Shown piece after piece: positions 1 through 9,238 of a stretch of 64,000 nt of DNA; position 1 is the stretch's first letter; each line of letters starts with the position of its first letter. The notes beneath the pieces were generated by a model. The model was not told the DNA's origin. It ran no database searches and worked only from the letters and a program-made list of their open reading frames with translations. Made by a program: the position numbers and the translations under genes. The DNA comes from DAOQVR01 sp035341665 (GTDB taxonomy: Bacteria; Chloroflexota; Anaerolineae; JAAYZQ01): positions 109,636 through 173,635 of the forward strand of contig DAOQVR010000009.1 of NCBI GenBank assembly GCA_035341665.1, in the 5' to 3' direction.

Positions 1-426
1 GAATGCTCACAAGGCGCTATGCTACGGCTGAGACGGGGAGTGGAGTCCTCTGTGGGCATCCATGCAGGACAAACGTCTGACATGGGCACGGACACGGCCC
101 TGAATCGCGCGGCTTGACTCCTGCGCAGCAGGGTGCTATTCTGGCAGCCACAGGGGAGGCGAACCCAGGCGGGCCGGGCGGGCAGCCGGCGGAGCATGCG
201 GGCGAAGGCGAGAGCGTACAGGCATGCGCCCGGCACCCCGGGCACTCACCGGACCTTGGGTGACCAGATACCACAGCCATGGTCACTGGGTCACTCGGGC
301 TTGACCTTGCCCTGGCCCGAGTGATAGTTGGCTCCCCGGTCGAGGCGCCGGAGAGATCAAGCCGAGAGTGCTGCAAGAATGATCGCCTGATACAGGTAGG
401 CCGACGAGCTGAGGAGGGCGGAAACC
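1..426. other. Upstream stretch without a convincing gene
   Basis: No open frame here has both a ribosome-binding site and recognisable protein character. The small frames are GC-driven shadows on both strands. The stretch probably holds the 5' regulatory region of the lipoprotein gene that starts at 427. I see no clear promoter hexamers. Confidence 0.4.
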
Positions 427-1632
427 ATGGGCAAATCCGTCGCCATGTTGCTGATTCTCATCGTGCTGCTCGCCGGGTGCGGTGAACCCCCGGCTCCAAC
501 GCCGGACTTGGTGGCGACCCAGGTAGCGGTGATGGAGGCGGCGGCCGCAACCATTACCGCCAAGGCACCGACGTCGACACCCACTCCTCCGCCGACAGAC
601 ACGCCCATACCGACGGCGACCCCGACGGCGACCGCTAGCCAGACGCCCACCGCCACACCGACGCCGACGGCCACCCCCACCAACACGCCCACTCCCTCTC
701 CCACTCAGACGGCCACATGGACTCCTTCGCCGTCGCCCACCAGCAAGCCGAAGCCTACCTCGACGCCGACCCGGCCGCCCAGCGGCCGGCTGCTCTTCTC
801 ATCTACCGAGCTCAGCGACAGGGACCTCTTCACCATGGACGAGGCAGGAGGGAGTCGGCGGCAATTGACGTCCATCGGGTTCGTCTCTTGCGCGCACTAT
901 TCCCCGGACGGCAGCCGGATCACCTTTCACCGGACGGAGCGCGACAAACCCTACAGCTCCGACATCTATGTGGTGAACGGCGACGGCTCGGGACTGACCA
1001 ACATCACGAACTCGCCCGACCTGGTCGAGCAGTGCCCGGCCTGGTCCCCAGACTCTGCCCGCATCCTCTTCTCCGGACGCAGGACGGTGGACCTTGACTC
1101 GGAGCTCTACGTGATGCAGGCCGACGGCAACGGGCGTGCGCTCCTAGTCGACGTGAACAACACCAACTCGGATCCGGCCTGGTCCCCGGACGGCACCAAG
1201 ATCGCCTTCGTCTCCTACTGGTCGGGGCGGGGCGGGTACTGGGTGGACAAGGGGGACATCTTTGTGGTCAACGCCGACGGCTCAGGACTCTTCAACCTGA
1301 CCAACCGAGGGGAGCATTTTGGCTCCATCGTCTGGTCGCCGGACGGGCAGGAGGTCCTCTATGGGCGGCTCACCAAGCAGCCCTCTACCGGCGAATCGTG
1401 GCAAATCTGGCGCATGAATGCCTGGGGAGGCGACCAGCGCTGCGTGGTGGGCTGCTCCGGTGCCTTCAGCGAGTTCAGCAACGTGCCTGTGGCGTGGCGT
1501 GGGTCGAGGATGGCCTTCCGTGGGTGGGAAGGAGGAGACTGGGATGTCTTTATCGCCAACGCCGACGGCACGGGCATCGTGCAGTTGACACAGCAGAGCG
1601 CTGACGAGGTGACCTGGGACTGGCAGCCGTAA
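427..1632 (+). CDS. Lipoprotein with Thr/Pro-rich linker and PD40 (TolB-like) beta-propeller
   Basis: This 401-residue exported lipoprotein has an N-terminal hydrophobic segment ending in a lipobox (LLAGC, about residues 15-19). A long Thr/Pro-rich spacer follows, to about residue 120, and then a propeller made of repeats with the signature WSPDG..I.F (YSPDGSRITF, WSPDSARILF, WSPDGTKIAF, WSPDGQEVLY), typical of PD40/TolB-type blades. It is predicted to be tethered outside the membrane, with the propeller displayed on a flexible stalk. The ligand is unknown. The start at 427 is preceded by a GGAGG-type site and places the signal sequence at the N-terminus. The gene is convergent with the addB-addA operon. 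Such TPTPTP stalks are common in Chloroflexota secreted proteins (family knowledge). Confidence 0.8.
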   Translation: MGKSVAMLLILIVLLAGCGEPPAPTPDLVATQVAVMEAAAATITAKAPTSTPTPPPTDTPIPTATPTATASQTPTATPTPTATPTNTPTPSPTQTATWTPSPSPTSKPKPTSTPTRPPSGRLLFSSTELSDRDLFTMDEAGGSRRQLTSIGFVSCAHYSPDGSRITFHRTERDKPYSSDIYVVNGDGSGLTNITNSPDLVEQCPAWSPDSARILFSGRRTVDLDSELYVMQADGNGRALLVDVNNTNSDPAWSPDGTKIAFVSYWSGRGGYWVDKGDIFVVNADGSGLFNLTNRGEHFGSIVWSPDGQEVLYGRLTKQPSTGESWQIWRMNAWGGDQRCVVGCSGAFSEFSNVPVAWRGSRMAFRGWEGGDWDVFIANADGTGIVQLTQQSADEVTWDWQP

Positions 1633-1731
1633 GGCGAGCCCGAAGTTCGACAAGCCGCAGTCCGAAGTAGCCACGCCGCAGATCGGCCTGTCTGTTCGCA
1701 ATGAAGGATCCAGGAGGTCTGCGGTTTCCCT

Positions 1732-4700
1732 TCATGGCTCAACTCCCCCATCCGGCACGGTGAGCAACACCGACCCGCCCACATCCAGCCAGCAGATGGC
1801 GCAGCGCGGCTTCTGCCCCAGGAGCGCCTCGACGGCGGCCGCGTACCGGCCCGCCTGCGCCGGGTAATCGCCCTCGGCCAGGAGCCGGGCCAGCTCGGTG
1901 CGGTCCTTCACCCGGTCCGTCTTGAACTCGACCACCGTCCACGTCCCGTCGCTCCGGTAGAGCGCGTCGATGATGCCGCTCTCGGTTTGCTCCCCGGCGG
2001 CCCGGCTGTAGGGCACCTCGTGCAGCCTCTGACCCGCGGCGTCCATCTCCGAGAAGAGGGGGTGGGCCCTGAAGCGTAGCAGGAGCCGCCGCACACGGCC
2101 GGCCGCATCCACCAGTTGGCCCGCGTCCGCAATGCCACAGCCGCGGGCACGCGCGTCGACCCAGCGCTCGAACGAGCGCTCGCCGGCGGCGTCCGGCATC
2201 GCGCCGGGGAACCGCCAAGCCGCCAGTGCCTCGTGCACCAGCAGCCCGACCACCCAAGCGGGCGCGTCCCGCCCCTTGGCGTGGGGCACCACGCGCCAGA
2301 CGCGCTGCTCCGGGACCGTCTCCTGCTGCTGGACCCGGCCGTCCACGGCGTCCAGCCCGGGCAGGACCGGCTCGAGCAGCGGGGGCGGCAGGACGGCGGG
2401 AGGGTAGCTCCTCTCGGCAGTGGGCACCGCGCCCTCCGTCGGCCCATACTGCGGCTCGTAGAGCGCGCACGATACCGGTACCGTGCCCACCTGCAGGTCG
2501 AAGCGGTGCACGGCGGCTCCGGCGGGGTCGTGCGCCACCGCCAGCGACTCGAGCGGCAGGCCCTCTGCCCCGGTCAGGCTGCCCAGCCAGCCATCCTGCC
2601 TCCCCACGCAGCCCTTCTTGAGGCTGACACAGCCGCTCAGGATCAGCAGCTCGCGGGCGCGGGTAGCCGCCACGTAGAGCAGCCGGTCGGACTCGGCACG
2701 TTCCTGCTCGTCCTCGCGGACGCTGCCCAGCCGGTAGACGGCCGGCGGCCGGCCCTCCGGATCGGGGACGGGGAGGAGCAGCCCCAGCTCCGGGTCGAGC
2801 AGCAGCCCGCGGACCCCGCCCCGCCTGTGCGTGATGTCGCCGATCGCCACCACCGGGAATTCCAGCCCCTTGGCGGCGTGGATGGTCAGGATCTGCACGG
2901 CGCCTTCGGCCGTCGTCCGGGCCTCGCTCTCGCGCGCCCCGATCTCCCTCAGCCCAGCCACGTACTCCAGGAACTCGCCCACGCCGGCGATCTCGCTCGC
3001 GTGGGCATAGGCCAGCAGCTTGGACACGTTGCGCGCCCCGCGCGCCTGCCCGGCACGGATGAGCGCCGCGCCATAGCCCGTTTCGTCCAGCAGCGCCTTG
3101 AGCACGTCCGCCACCGGGGCTCTGCCCACCATCTCGTGCAGGCGGCCTGCAAGGCCGGCCGCGCGCCCGGCGCGAAGCCGCTCCTCCTCCGGCAGCGCCT
3201 CCAAGCCCTCGCCCTCGGCGAGCAGCTCCCACAGGCCCGCCTGCCTCGCCTCCCTCTCGCGGCAGAGGGCAAGCAGCGCCGCGTCGGAGAGCCCGCAGGC
3301 CGGCGAGCGCAGCAGCCCGGCAAACGCCAGGTCATCGGTGGGATCGGCGACGGCTCTCAGCGCGTTGAGCAGGTCCCGGACCTCGGCGCGCCCGTAAAAG
3401 CCGCCGCCCGCGACCGACAGGAAGGGCACGCCGGCCTCCTCGAAAGCATCCTCATAGTCGCGAAAGGAGGCCGACGCCCGGCAGAGCACCGCGACGTCGC
3501 CGTAGCCCAGGGGCCGCAGCCGGCCGCGCTCCTCGACCTGGACGCCAGACTCGACCAGCGCCCGGACCCGCGCCGCCAGCATCACCGCAGCCCGCCGCAG
3601 CGCATCGTCGCTCTTGGGGCCCACCGTCAGGTGCAGCTCCACGAACGGCGCCTGTAGCCCGGGCCCTGCCTCCTCGCGCTGGTGCCGCAGCGGCGCAAAG
3701 GGCTCAGCCCACGGCCGGCCGGGGTCCTCGCCCTCCCCCAGGACGGGGCGCAGCAGGGCGTTCAGGGCTGCGATCAGGTCGCGGTGGGCGCGGTAGGAAG
3801 TCTCCAGCGGCAGGTGCGCGCCGCCCTGCTCGATGCGCTTCCGCTCGCCGCGAAAGACGGCGACGTCGGCCCCGCGAAAGCGGTAGATCGACTGCTTGGC
3901 GTCCCCCACGATAAAGAGCCGGCCCTGGTCGCCGTTCAGGAGCAGCACCAGGTCGCGCTGCCGGCCGTTGGTGTCCTGGAACTCGTCGACCAGCAGCGCC
4001 TGCACCTCGTCCTGCCAGCGCTGTCGGACCGAGACGTCCTCCCGGAGCAGCGCCAGCGCCCGTGCCTCCAGGTCGTCAAAGTCGAGCGCCTGCCGCTCCT
4101 GCTTGTGCGTGGTGTAGAGATCGGACGCGTAGGTGAAGAGCACCCGGAGTGCCGGCACAGCCTCCGCCAGCCGGCGCTCGTGAGCCTCGTCGATGCCGTC
4201 GCCGGTCCACCTCGCCGGCCCCTGCTCCTCGTACCAGCGGCGCAGCTCGCCCAGGGCGGGCTTCGGCTCGTGCGGGCGCCAGGTGCCCGCCGATCCGACG
4301 TTGCCGGGCATGCTGCGCCGCAGGATGGGGAGCCGCGCAGAGGCGCCCGCCCAGTCTCCCTGGGCCAGGCAGCGGTCAATCTCCTCGCGCACCTCCAGCA
4401 GCGTGTGCAGGTGCGGGGCCAGCTTGTCGCCCGCGGCCTGCGCCCGCGCCAGCGTCCCGTCGTCCCGGACGGCCCTCAGATCCTTGAAGAGGGCCTCCAC
4501 CCCAGGCCCAAAGAAGCCGCGGATATGGCTGCAAAAGCCCGCCTCCCACGCAGGCCACACGGGCGCCGGCGCCGAGCCCAGGCATGCCTCGACGTCCAGC
4601 CGCCGGGCGAGCATCGTGGTCAGCGTGGCGCGCAGGGTGCGCTCGCCCAGCAGCGCAAAGAGCTCCCCCATCGCCACATCGCCGGCGGCCCAGGCCAGCG

Positions 4701-5163
4701 CCTCCTCCACCACCCCGGCCACCGCGACGGCCGCGTGGCCCTCGTCGAGCACCTGGAAATTCGGGTCCACACCCGCCTCGGCCGGGTGCGAGCGCAGGAC
4801 TTCGCTGCACAGCCCGTGGATCGTATCGATGCGCGCCCCATCCAGTTCGCGGTACACTGTCTGCCAGCGCTCCCTCTCGGGCAGGTCCGGCCCCGGCTCC
4901 TGCAAGTAGCGGTGGATCTCCTGCCGGACGCGGTTACGCATCTCGCGCGCCGCCTTCTGCGTGAACGTGACGGCAACGATCGAGCGGAGCGGCAGCCCCT
5001 CCGCCAGGAGGGACAGGTAGCGGGCGACCAGGGTGAGCGTCTTGCCGGCGCCCGCCCCGGCCGTGACCACGACGTCGCGGCCGCGATCGAGGATGGCGGG
5101 CGCCTGCTCCGCGCTGGGCGCCATCTGGGCGACGATCGGGTGCTCGGGCGCGATGGGTGCCAT
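1732..5163 (-). CDS. addA: AddA-like UvrD-family helicase-nuclease
   Basis: This is an 1143-residue superfamily 1A helicase. It has a Walker A motif (AGAGAGKT, residues 35-42), a Walker B/DExx box (VDEFQDTN, near 390), UvrD-type motifs through the middle, and a C-terminal PD-(D/E)XK nuclease core (IDALYRSDGTWTVVEFK). Length and layout match AddA, the helicase-nuclease subunit that processes double-strand DNA ends for RecA loading. It starts 3 bases after the addB stop, so the two are one operon and probably translationally coupled. RecB is an alternative name, but pairing with an AddB-type partner and the absence of RecC/RecD favour AddA. It is cytoplasmic and acts as a heterodimer. Confidence 0.9.
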   Translation of the reverse strand: MAPIAPEHPIVAQMAPSAEQAPAILDRGRDVVVTAGAGAGKTLTLVARYLSLLAEGLPLRSIVAVTFTQKAAREMRNRVRQEIHRYLQEPGPDLPERERWQTVYRELDGARIDTIHGLCSEVLRSHPAEAGVDPNFQVLDEGHAAVAVAGVVEEALAWAAGDVAMGELFALLGERTLRATLTTMLARRLDVEACLGSAPAPVWPAWEAGFCSHIRGFFGPGVEALFKDLRAVRDDGTLARAQAAGDKLAPHLHTLLEVREEIDRCLAQGDWAGASARLPILRRSMPGNVGSAGTWRPHEPKPALGELRRWYEEQGPARWTGDGIDEAHERRLAEAVPALRVLFTYASDLYTTHKQERQALDFDDLEARALALLREDVSVRQRWQDEVQALLVDEFQDTNGRQRDLVLLLNGDQGRLFIVGDAKQSIYRFRGADVAVFRGERKRIEQGGAHLPLETSYRAHRDLIAALNALLRPVLGEGEDPGRPWAEPFAPLRHQREEAGPGLQAPFVELHLTVGPKSDDALRRAAVMLAARVRALVESGVQVEERGRLRPLGYGDVAVLCRASASFRDYEDAFEEAGVPFLSVAGGGFYGRAEVRDLLNALRAVADPTDDLAFAGLLRSPACGLSDAALLALCREREARQAGLWELLAEGEGLEALPEEERLRAGRAAGLAGRLHEMVGRAPVADVLKALLDETGYGAALIRAGQARGARNVSKLLAYAHASEIAGVGEFLEYVAGLREIGARESEARTTAEGAVQILTIHAAKGLEFPVVAIGDITHRRGGVRGLLLDPELGLLLPVPDPEGRPPAVYRLGSVREDEQERAESDRLLYVAATRARELLILSGCVSLKKGCVGRQDGWLGSLTGAEGLPLESLAVAHDPAGAAVHRFDLQVGTVPVSCALYEPQYGPTEGAVPTAERSYPPAVLPPPLLEPVLPGLDAVDGRVQQQETVPEQRVWRVVPHAKGRDAPAWVVGLLVHEALAAWRFPGAMPDAAGERSFERWVDARARGCGIADAGQLVDAAGRVRRLLLRFRAHPLFSEMDAAGQRLHEVPYSRAAGEQTESGIIDALYRSDGTWTVVEFKTDRVKDRTELARLLAEGDYPAQAGRYAAAVEALLGQKPRCAICWLDVGGSVLLTVPDGGVEP

Positions 5164-5166
5164 GGC

Positions 5167-8100
5167 CTAGCCTCCGTAGCCCGGCCGGTAGTGCCAGCAG
5201 AAGCCTGCTGCGACGCAATAGGAAGGGCAGCCGTCGTCGGGCCGCCTGGGACGAAAGTGCCCGCCCCGCACCCCGGCGATCGCTTCGCCGGCCACGGCGA
5301 CCGCCAGCACCATGGCGCCTTCGGGTCCTCCCTCGAAGCGGCTCAACCGGAAATCGCTGGGCTCGGCCTGCTTGATGTGCCAGTAAAAGCCCTCCTCCGG
5401 CTCGCCCAGGCCGAGCGCCTCGCGGGCAGCCAGGGCATAGAGCGGCAGCTGGAGCTTCTTACCCTTGGCCACGTCGGCCTTCTTGTGCGACTCCTTGCCG
5501 CCGCTCTTGTAGTCGACGACGCGGATGCCGCCGCCGGGCGCCCGGTCGACCCGGTCGATCACGCCGCGCAGGAGGAAGGCATCGTCGCCCCCGCCCGCGC
5601 GCAGAGGCGGCGCCCCCCGCATGCCAAACGCCGCTTCCTGCAGGTAGGGCAGATAGCCCTCCGCCAGGCCGGCCAGGGCGACGAGCGAGCGGCGGACGTC
5701 CTCCTCGATCTCGACACGGGTCTGCGGCCACCACGCCGTCTCGCGAAAGCCCAGCTGCCCGGGAGCCGCGTCGAGCACGGCAGCCGCCACGCCCGGGAGG
5801 GCTTCCAGGAGTTGCTCCAGGCCGGGTGGGCCGGCTTGGGCGGCGGTGCGGTGGACCCTCTCCAGGATGGTGTGGTAGATGGTGCCCAGCTGCTTGGCGT
5901 TGAGGCCCTCCTCCGGCTCGACGCGCTCCTCCAGCCGGAGCAGCTTGGCCGCAAAGAAGGCAAAGGGGCAGAGCCGGTAGGCCTCGAGGCCGGTGGCGCT
6001 CCAGGTATAGCGCGGGCCGAACTGCTCCGCCAGCGCCTCGCCCAGCTCCGGGAGGTCGCCGTCGAGGCAGCCCGGCTGCGCCCGCGTCGCCCGCGCCCGG
6101 TGCACCCCCGCCGCGTGCTCCAGGGCATCGTGGCGCTCCGGGGCGGCTGCCTGCAGCCACGCCTCGACCTCCGCCCGGCCCGGGTGGGCTGCCACGCTTC
6201 CGAGCACCTCCTCCCACGACGCGGCCTGGTCCGCCGCAGGGGCACCCTCGCCCACCAGCGTCGCCGGCTCGACCGAGAGCACCTCGCGGACGCCCTCGTC
6301 CCAGAAGGGCGAGGCCTGCCAGGGCGCTCCGTTCTCGGCCAGGCGCGGGCGCGTCAGAAGCAGCCGCTCGCGCGGGCGGGTGACCGCCTCGTAGAAGAAC
6401 TCGGCCTCGGCGCTCACCGTGGAGGGGTCGAGCGGGACGCCGAGCGCCTCGCTCAGGCTCTTCCGGTCCGCGTCGCGCAGGAAAGGGTCCTCCGAGAGGG
6501 TCCGCGGAAACTCCCCTTCGGCCAGGCCCAGCACGGCGACGGCGCGGAAGGGCACGCCGCGCGCCTGCACCACGTCCGCCACGACGATCTCACCCCGCTC
6601 AGGGTGGGCCGGCAGGACGTACGAGGCAGCCTCGACGGCGCCGGTCAGCTCCGCAAGGAACCCGTCAAAGGAAACCGGCCGGTTGGCGCCCACGGCCTCC
6701 TCCGCCCAGACCAACCCCCGCAGGATGTCCTTGAGGGCGCGGAGCGCCGCGACGTCGCGCTCGGCCGCCTGCGGCGAGGCATCGCGCGCCCGCCCTACCA
6801 CCTGCAGGGCAGTCGGCTCGTCGCGATCGGGAAAGCGGCGCGGCCCCGGCTCGGGGTCGGGGCCGATCAGGTCCTCGAGCCACGCCACATAGTCGCGGTA
6901 GGGGCGCTCGCCTCCGGGCGGCGCAAGCCGCTGGACAAAGCGCTCCAGGCGCCCCAGGAGCTCGGCCGCCCGCGCGCCGCGGACGAGGCCGCGCGGCAGG
7001 CTGCGATCCTCATCGTCCTCGGGCTCGGCACCCTCCTCGCCCGGCTCTGGCATGCTCGCCAGGTTCCGCAGCGCCTGCACCCACTCGGAGAGCCCGCCGA
7101 TCACCCGCCCCCACCGCCCCGCCGCCGCCAGCTTCTCCGCATCGCCTGCCGAGATGCCCACCGGCTCGGGCGCTCCCTCCGAGGGCAGCGCCAACCAGTC
7201 AAAGTAGGGGGACCGCCACGCCTCCACCAGGGTGCGGCGCGGCAGCGCCGGCTCGGGCCGGCCGGGGCCCACCGGCATCACCAGGCGCAAGAGGTCGAGC
7301 AACGCGGCGACGGCCGGGTTCGAGGAGAGGGGCAGGCCCCCGGTCAGCCGGATGGGAAGGCCGAACTCGGCCGCAACCTGGAGCAGGAATGGGCGGTACG
7401 CAGCAATGTCACGGGCCAGCAGCGCCAGCTCCTCGGGCCGCATCCCATCCTGCCTGATCCTGGCCTTGAGCCAGCGCAGCGCGGCCCGCGCCTCGGCCGC
7501 CCGGTCCGGCGCCTCGATCAGCTCCACCGCGCCGCCGGCGTCCCGTTGGCCCGCGGACGGCTCAAAGAGGCTGGCCTCCAGGTGGGCCAGGGCCGGGTGA
7601 TGGCGCGGGGCAAGCTGCGGCAGCGGCTCGGCGCGGACTCCGAGCGCCTTCTCCAGCCGATCCAGCGTCTGGCTGAAGCGGCTGTGCACCGCCGGCCGCC
7701 CGCGGCCGTCCAGGGTGCCCGTCAGCGCGACGACGGCCGTCCCCACGCGGCCGGCGAGGACCGAGAGGAGCGACAGCTGTACCGAGGTAAAGCTGTCGAA
7801 CCCGTCCACGACCAGGAGCGGCCAGTCCCGCGCCAGGCCGGGCGCCCGCTCCCGGGCCGCCTCGGCGGCAAGCCAACCCACGCCCGCGGCGTCCGCCCAG
7901 CCCTTTTCGCGAAGGCGCTCCTGGTAGGCGGCATAGACCAGGGCCAGCTCGGCAAGCCGCGGCTCGCTCCCCATGCCGGCCACGGCGCCGGCAAAGGCGC
8001 CCGGGTAGATGCCGGCGGCCTTGAGGTCCCCGATCAACCGCTGCAGCACCTGGACAAAGCCCGGCATCCGCGCCAGCGGGGCGTAGTGGACGAGGCCCAG

Positions 8101-8391
8101 CCCGTCGACGACGGAGCGGATCAGGCGGTACTGGACGGGCTCGGAGAGCTCGGTGTACGATTCACCGGCGGCGCTGAGGCAGTCGGCGTAGAGGCGCGAG
8201 AAGGTGAGAAGGCGGACGCCGATGGCGCCGCCGGCCTGCGCGAGACGGTGGCGCCAGGAGCGGACCTGCAGCATGGTGGGCACGACGACGCGCGGGGTGG
8301 CGGCCAGACCCTGGGCGGCCCGGCGGGTGAGGTCGACGAGATAGGCCGTCTTGCCCGCCGCGGCGGGCGCCAGGTAGAGGTGTGTGGCCAT
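5167..8391 (-). CDS. addB: AddB-like nuclease/helicase-fold subunit
   Basis: This 1074-residue protein begins at an ATG with a GGAGGATGCC ribosome site. A longer in-frame extension runs into the tandem hairpin repeats upstream and is unlikely to be translated. Visible features are an N-terminal Walker A (APAAAGKT, residues 8-15), a C-terminal PD-(D/E)XK nuclease signature (GVIDRV ... VVDYKSGG), and cysteines that fit the AddB 4Fe-4S staple (one in YRLCPFAFF before the nuclease core, then GCPSYC and GFC at the extreme C-terminus). It forms the AddAB end-resection complex with the next gene, and its nuclease would cut the second strand. The family match is clear from layout and length. Confidence 0.88.
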   Translation of the reverse strand: MATHLYLAPAAAGKTAYLVDLTRRAAQGLAATPRVVVPTMLQVRSWRHRLAQAGGAIGVRLLTFSRLYADCLSAAGESYTELSEPVQYRLIRSVVDGLGLVHYAPLARMPGFVQVLQRLIGDLKAAGIYPGAFAGAVAGMGSEPRLAELALVYAAYQERLREKGWADAAGVGWLAAEAARERAPGLARDWPLLVVDGFDSFTSVQLSLLSVLAGRVGTAVVALTGTLDGRGRPAVHSRFSQTLDRLEKALGVRAEPLPQLAPRHHPALAHLEASLFEPSAGQRDAGGAVELIEAPDRAAEARAALRWLKARIRQDGMRPEELALLARDIAAYRPFLLQVAAEFGLPIRLTGGLPLSSNPAVAALLDLLRLVMPVGPGRPEPALPRRTLVEAWRSPYFDWLALPSEGAPEPVGISAGDAEKLAAAGRWGRVIGGLSEWVQALRNLASMPEPGEEGAEPEDDEDRSLPRGLVRGARAAELLGRLERFVQRLAPPGGERPYRDYVAWLEDLIGPDPEPGPRRFPDRDEPTALQVVGRARDASPQAAERDVAALRALKDILRGLVWAEEAVGANRPVSFDGFLAELTGAVEAASYVLPAHPERGEIVVADVVQARGVPFRAVAVLGLAEGEFPRTLSEDPFLRDADRKSLSEALGVPLDPSTVSAEAEFFYEAVTRPRERLLLTRPRLAENGAPWQASPFWDEGVREVLSVEPATLVGEGAPAADQAASWEEVLGSVAAHPGRAEVEAWLQAAAPERHDALEHAAGVHRARATRAQPGCLDGDLPELGEALAEQFGPRYTWSATGLEAYRLCPFAFFAAKLLRLEERVEPEEGLNAKQLGTIYHTILERVHRTAAQAGPPGLEQLLEALPGVAAAVLDAAPGQLGFRETAWWPQTRVEIEEDVRRSLVALAGLAEGYLPYLQEAAFGMRGAPPLRAGGGDDAFLLRGVIDRVDRAPGGGIRVVDYKSGGKESHKKADVAKGKKLQLPLYALAAREALGLGEPEEGFYWHIKQAEPSDFRLSRFEGGPEGAMVLAVAVAGEAIAGVRGGHFRPRRPDDGCPSYCVAAGFCWHYRPGYGG

Positions 8392-8442
8392 GGCATCCTC
8401 CGGGTGCCGGCGCCGGTGGCGCCTGGTGTCGGGTGCGGCACC

Positions 8443-8471
8443 ATTATACCGCGGAGCGGCACGAAGAACAA
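8443..8471 (-). promoter_or_regulatory. Sigma70-type promoter for addB-addA
   Basis: Reading the minus strand, TTGTTC (8471-8466) is followed after 17 bases by a perfect TATAAT (8448-8443). It lies 52 bases upstream of the addB ATG and immediately beside the tandem hairpin array. Confidence 0.65.
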
Positions 8472-8481
8472 GGGGGCGTAC

Positions 8482-8657
8482 GCCGGGTTTCCCTACCCGC
8501 CACGTAGGGCGGGTTTCCATACCCGCCGCCGTAGCGCCGGGTCTCCCTACCCGCCACGTAGGCCGGGTTTCCATACCCGCCACCGCAGGCCGGGCTTCCC
8601 CATGCGCCACCGTAGGGCGGGTTTCCATACCCGCCACCGCAGGCCGGGTTTCCCCTC
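8482..8657. repeat. Tandem array of seven 27-bp hairpin units
   Basis: Seven units follow each other, with GGGTTT-type cores at about 8485, 8511, 8539, 8565, 8592, 8619 and 8646 (period 26-28). A typical unit holds the palindrome GGCGGGTTTCCATACCCGCC, which can fold into a 7-bp stem with a 6-base loop. The junctions read ACGTAG or ACCGCAG. The array separates the addB promoter from the 3' end of the next gene. Single diverged copies occur near 14451 (inverted) and 20532, so the unit is a dispersed family (REP/MITE-like). Confidence 0.85.
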
Positions 8658-9191
8658 CTACGGCAAGGACCCCGACGCGTGCCGAATCTCGACCTGGTAC
8701 CGCTCCAGGGAAGTGTTGAACAGCATGAGGTCGTCGCACCAGCCGGCAGAGCTCGAGCCGGTCGATCCTTGTGCAAAGGTATCCGTCCGGCCGTTCCCCA
8801 TGGGCAGGGGCCTTTGGATCACCAGGTCTTCGCCGCCCTCCGGGTAAGGCGAGCGCACGATCCAGGTGAACGCCCAGAACCCGTCGGCGCAGCTTCCTTC
8901 GATGCCCTCCGGCACATGCCAGTAGTCTGCGACCTTCAGGCTGACCTTGGCTCCGGGCTCAAGGGTGACCTCCATCAGCTGCTCATCGTACAGCTCCGTC
9001 CCATACGTATTGACGATGGCCGGGGCATGAGGGGGTGGTACGGGCGAAGGCGCTTCTCGATTCAGCAGCCCGCCCGGGTGCACCAGCCACCAGAACAGCG
9101 CGGCACCGAGCCACCAGACCAGCACCGCACCGATGAGAGCCGCTGCAATGCTGGCGGCCCACTTCCCCACACAGCTACCATTCTTGCTCAA
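8658..9191 (-). CDS. Hypothetical single-pass membrane protein
   Basis: This 177-residue protein has a hydrophobic segment at about residues 10-38 (rich in A, L, V and W, including VLVWWLGAALFWWLV), followed by a Pro-rich linker and a soluble domain of about 125 residues. A single cysteine pair (GSCADGFW and GWCDDLM) might form a disulfide, which would suit an extracellular domain. I do not recognise the family. The last codons run into the hairpin array. It is the distal member of the minus-strand run of secreted proteins that starts near 14007. Confidence 0.6.
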   Translation of the reverse strand: MSKNGSCVGKWAASIAAALIGAVLVWWLGAALFWWLVHPGGLLNREAPSPVPPPHAPAIVNTYGTELYDEQLMEVTLEPGAKVSLKVADYWHVPEGIEGSCADGFWAFTWIVRSPYPEGGEDLVIQRPLPMGNGRTDTFAQGSTGSSSAGWCDDLMLFNTSLERYQVEIRHASGSLP

Positions 9192-9238
9192 CTGCCGCTC
9201 CTCTGCCTGTGCCCTGCTGGCGGCACAGCGTCCTCCTC

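Noticed and set aside
3682..8847. 1721-codon plus-strand open frame
   Set aside because: It is antisense to addB-addA. The product is low-complexity (Arg, Pro, Gln, Ala rich) with no domain, and it arises from high GC content.
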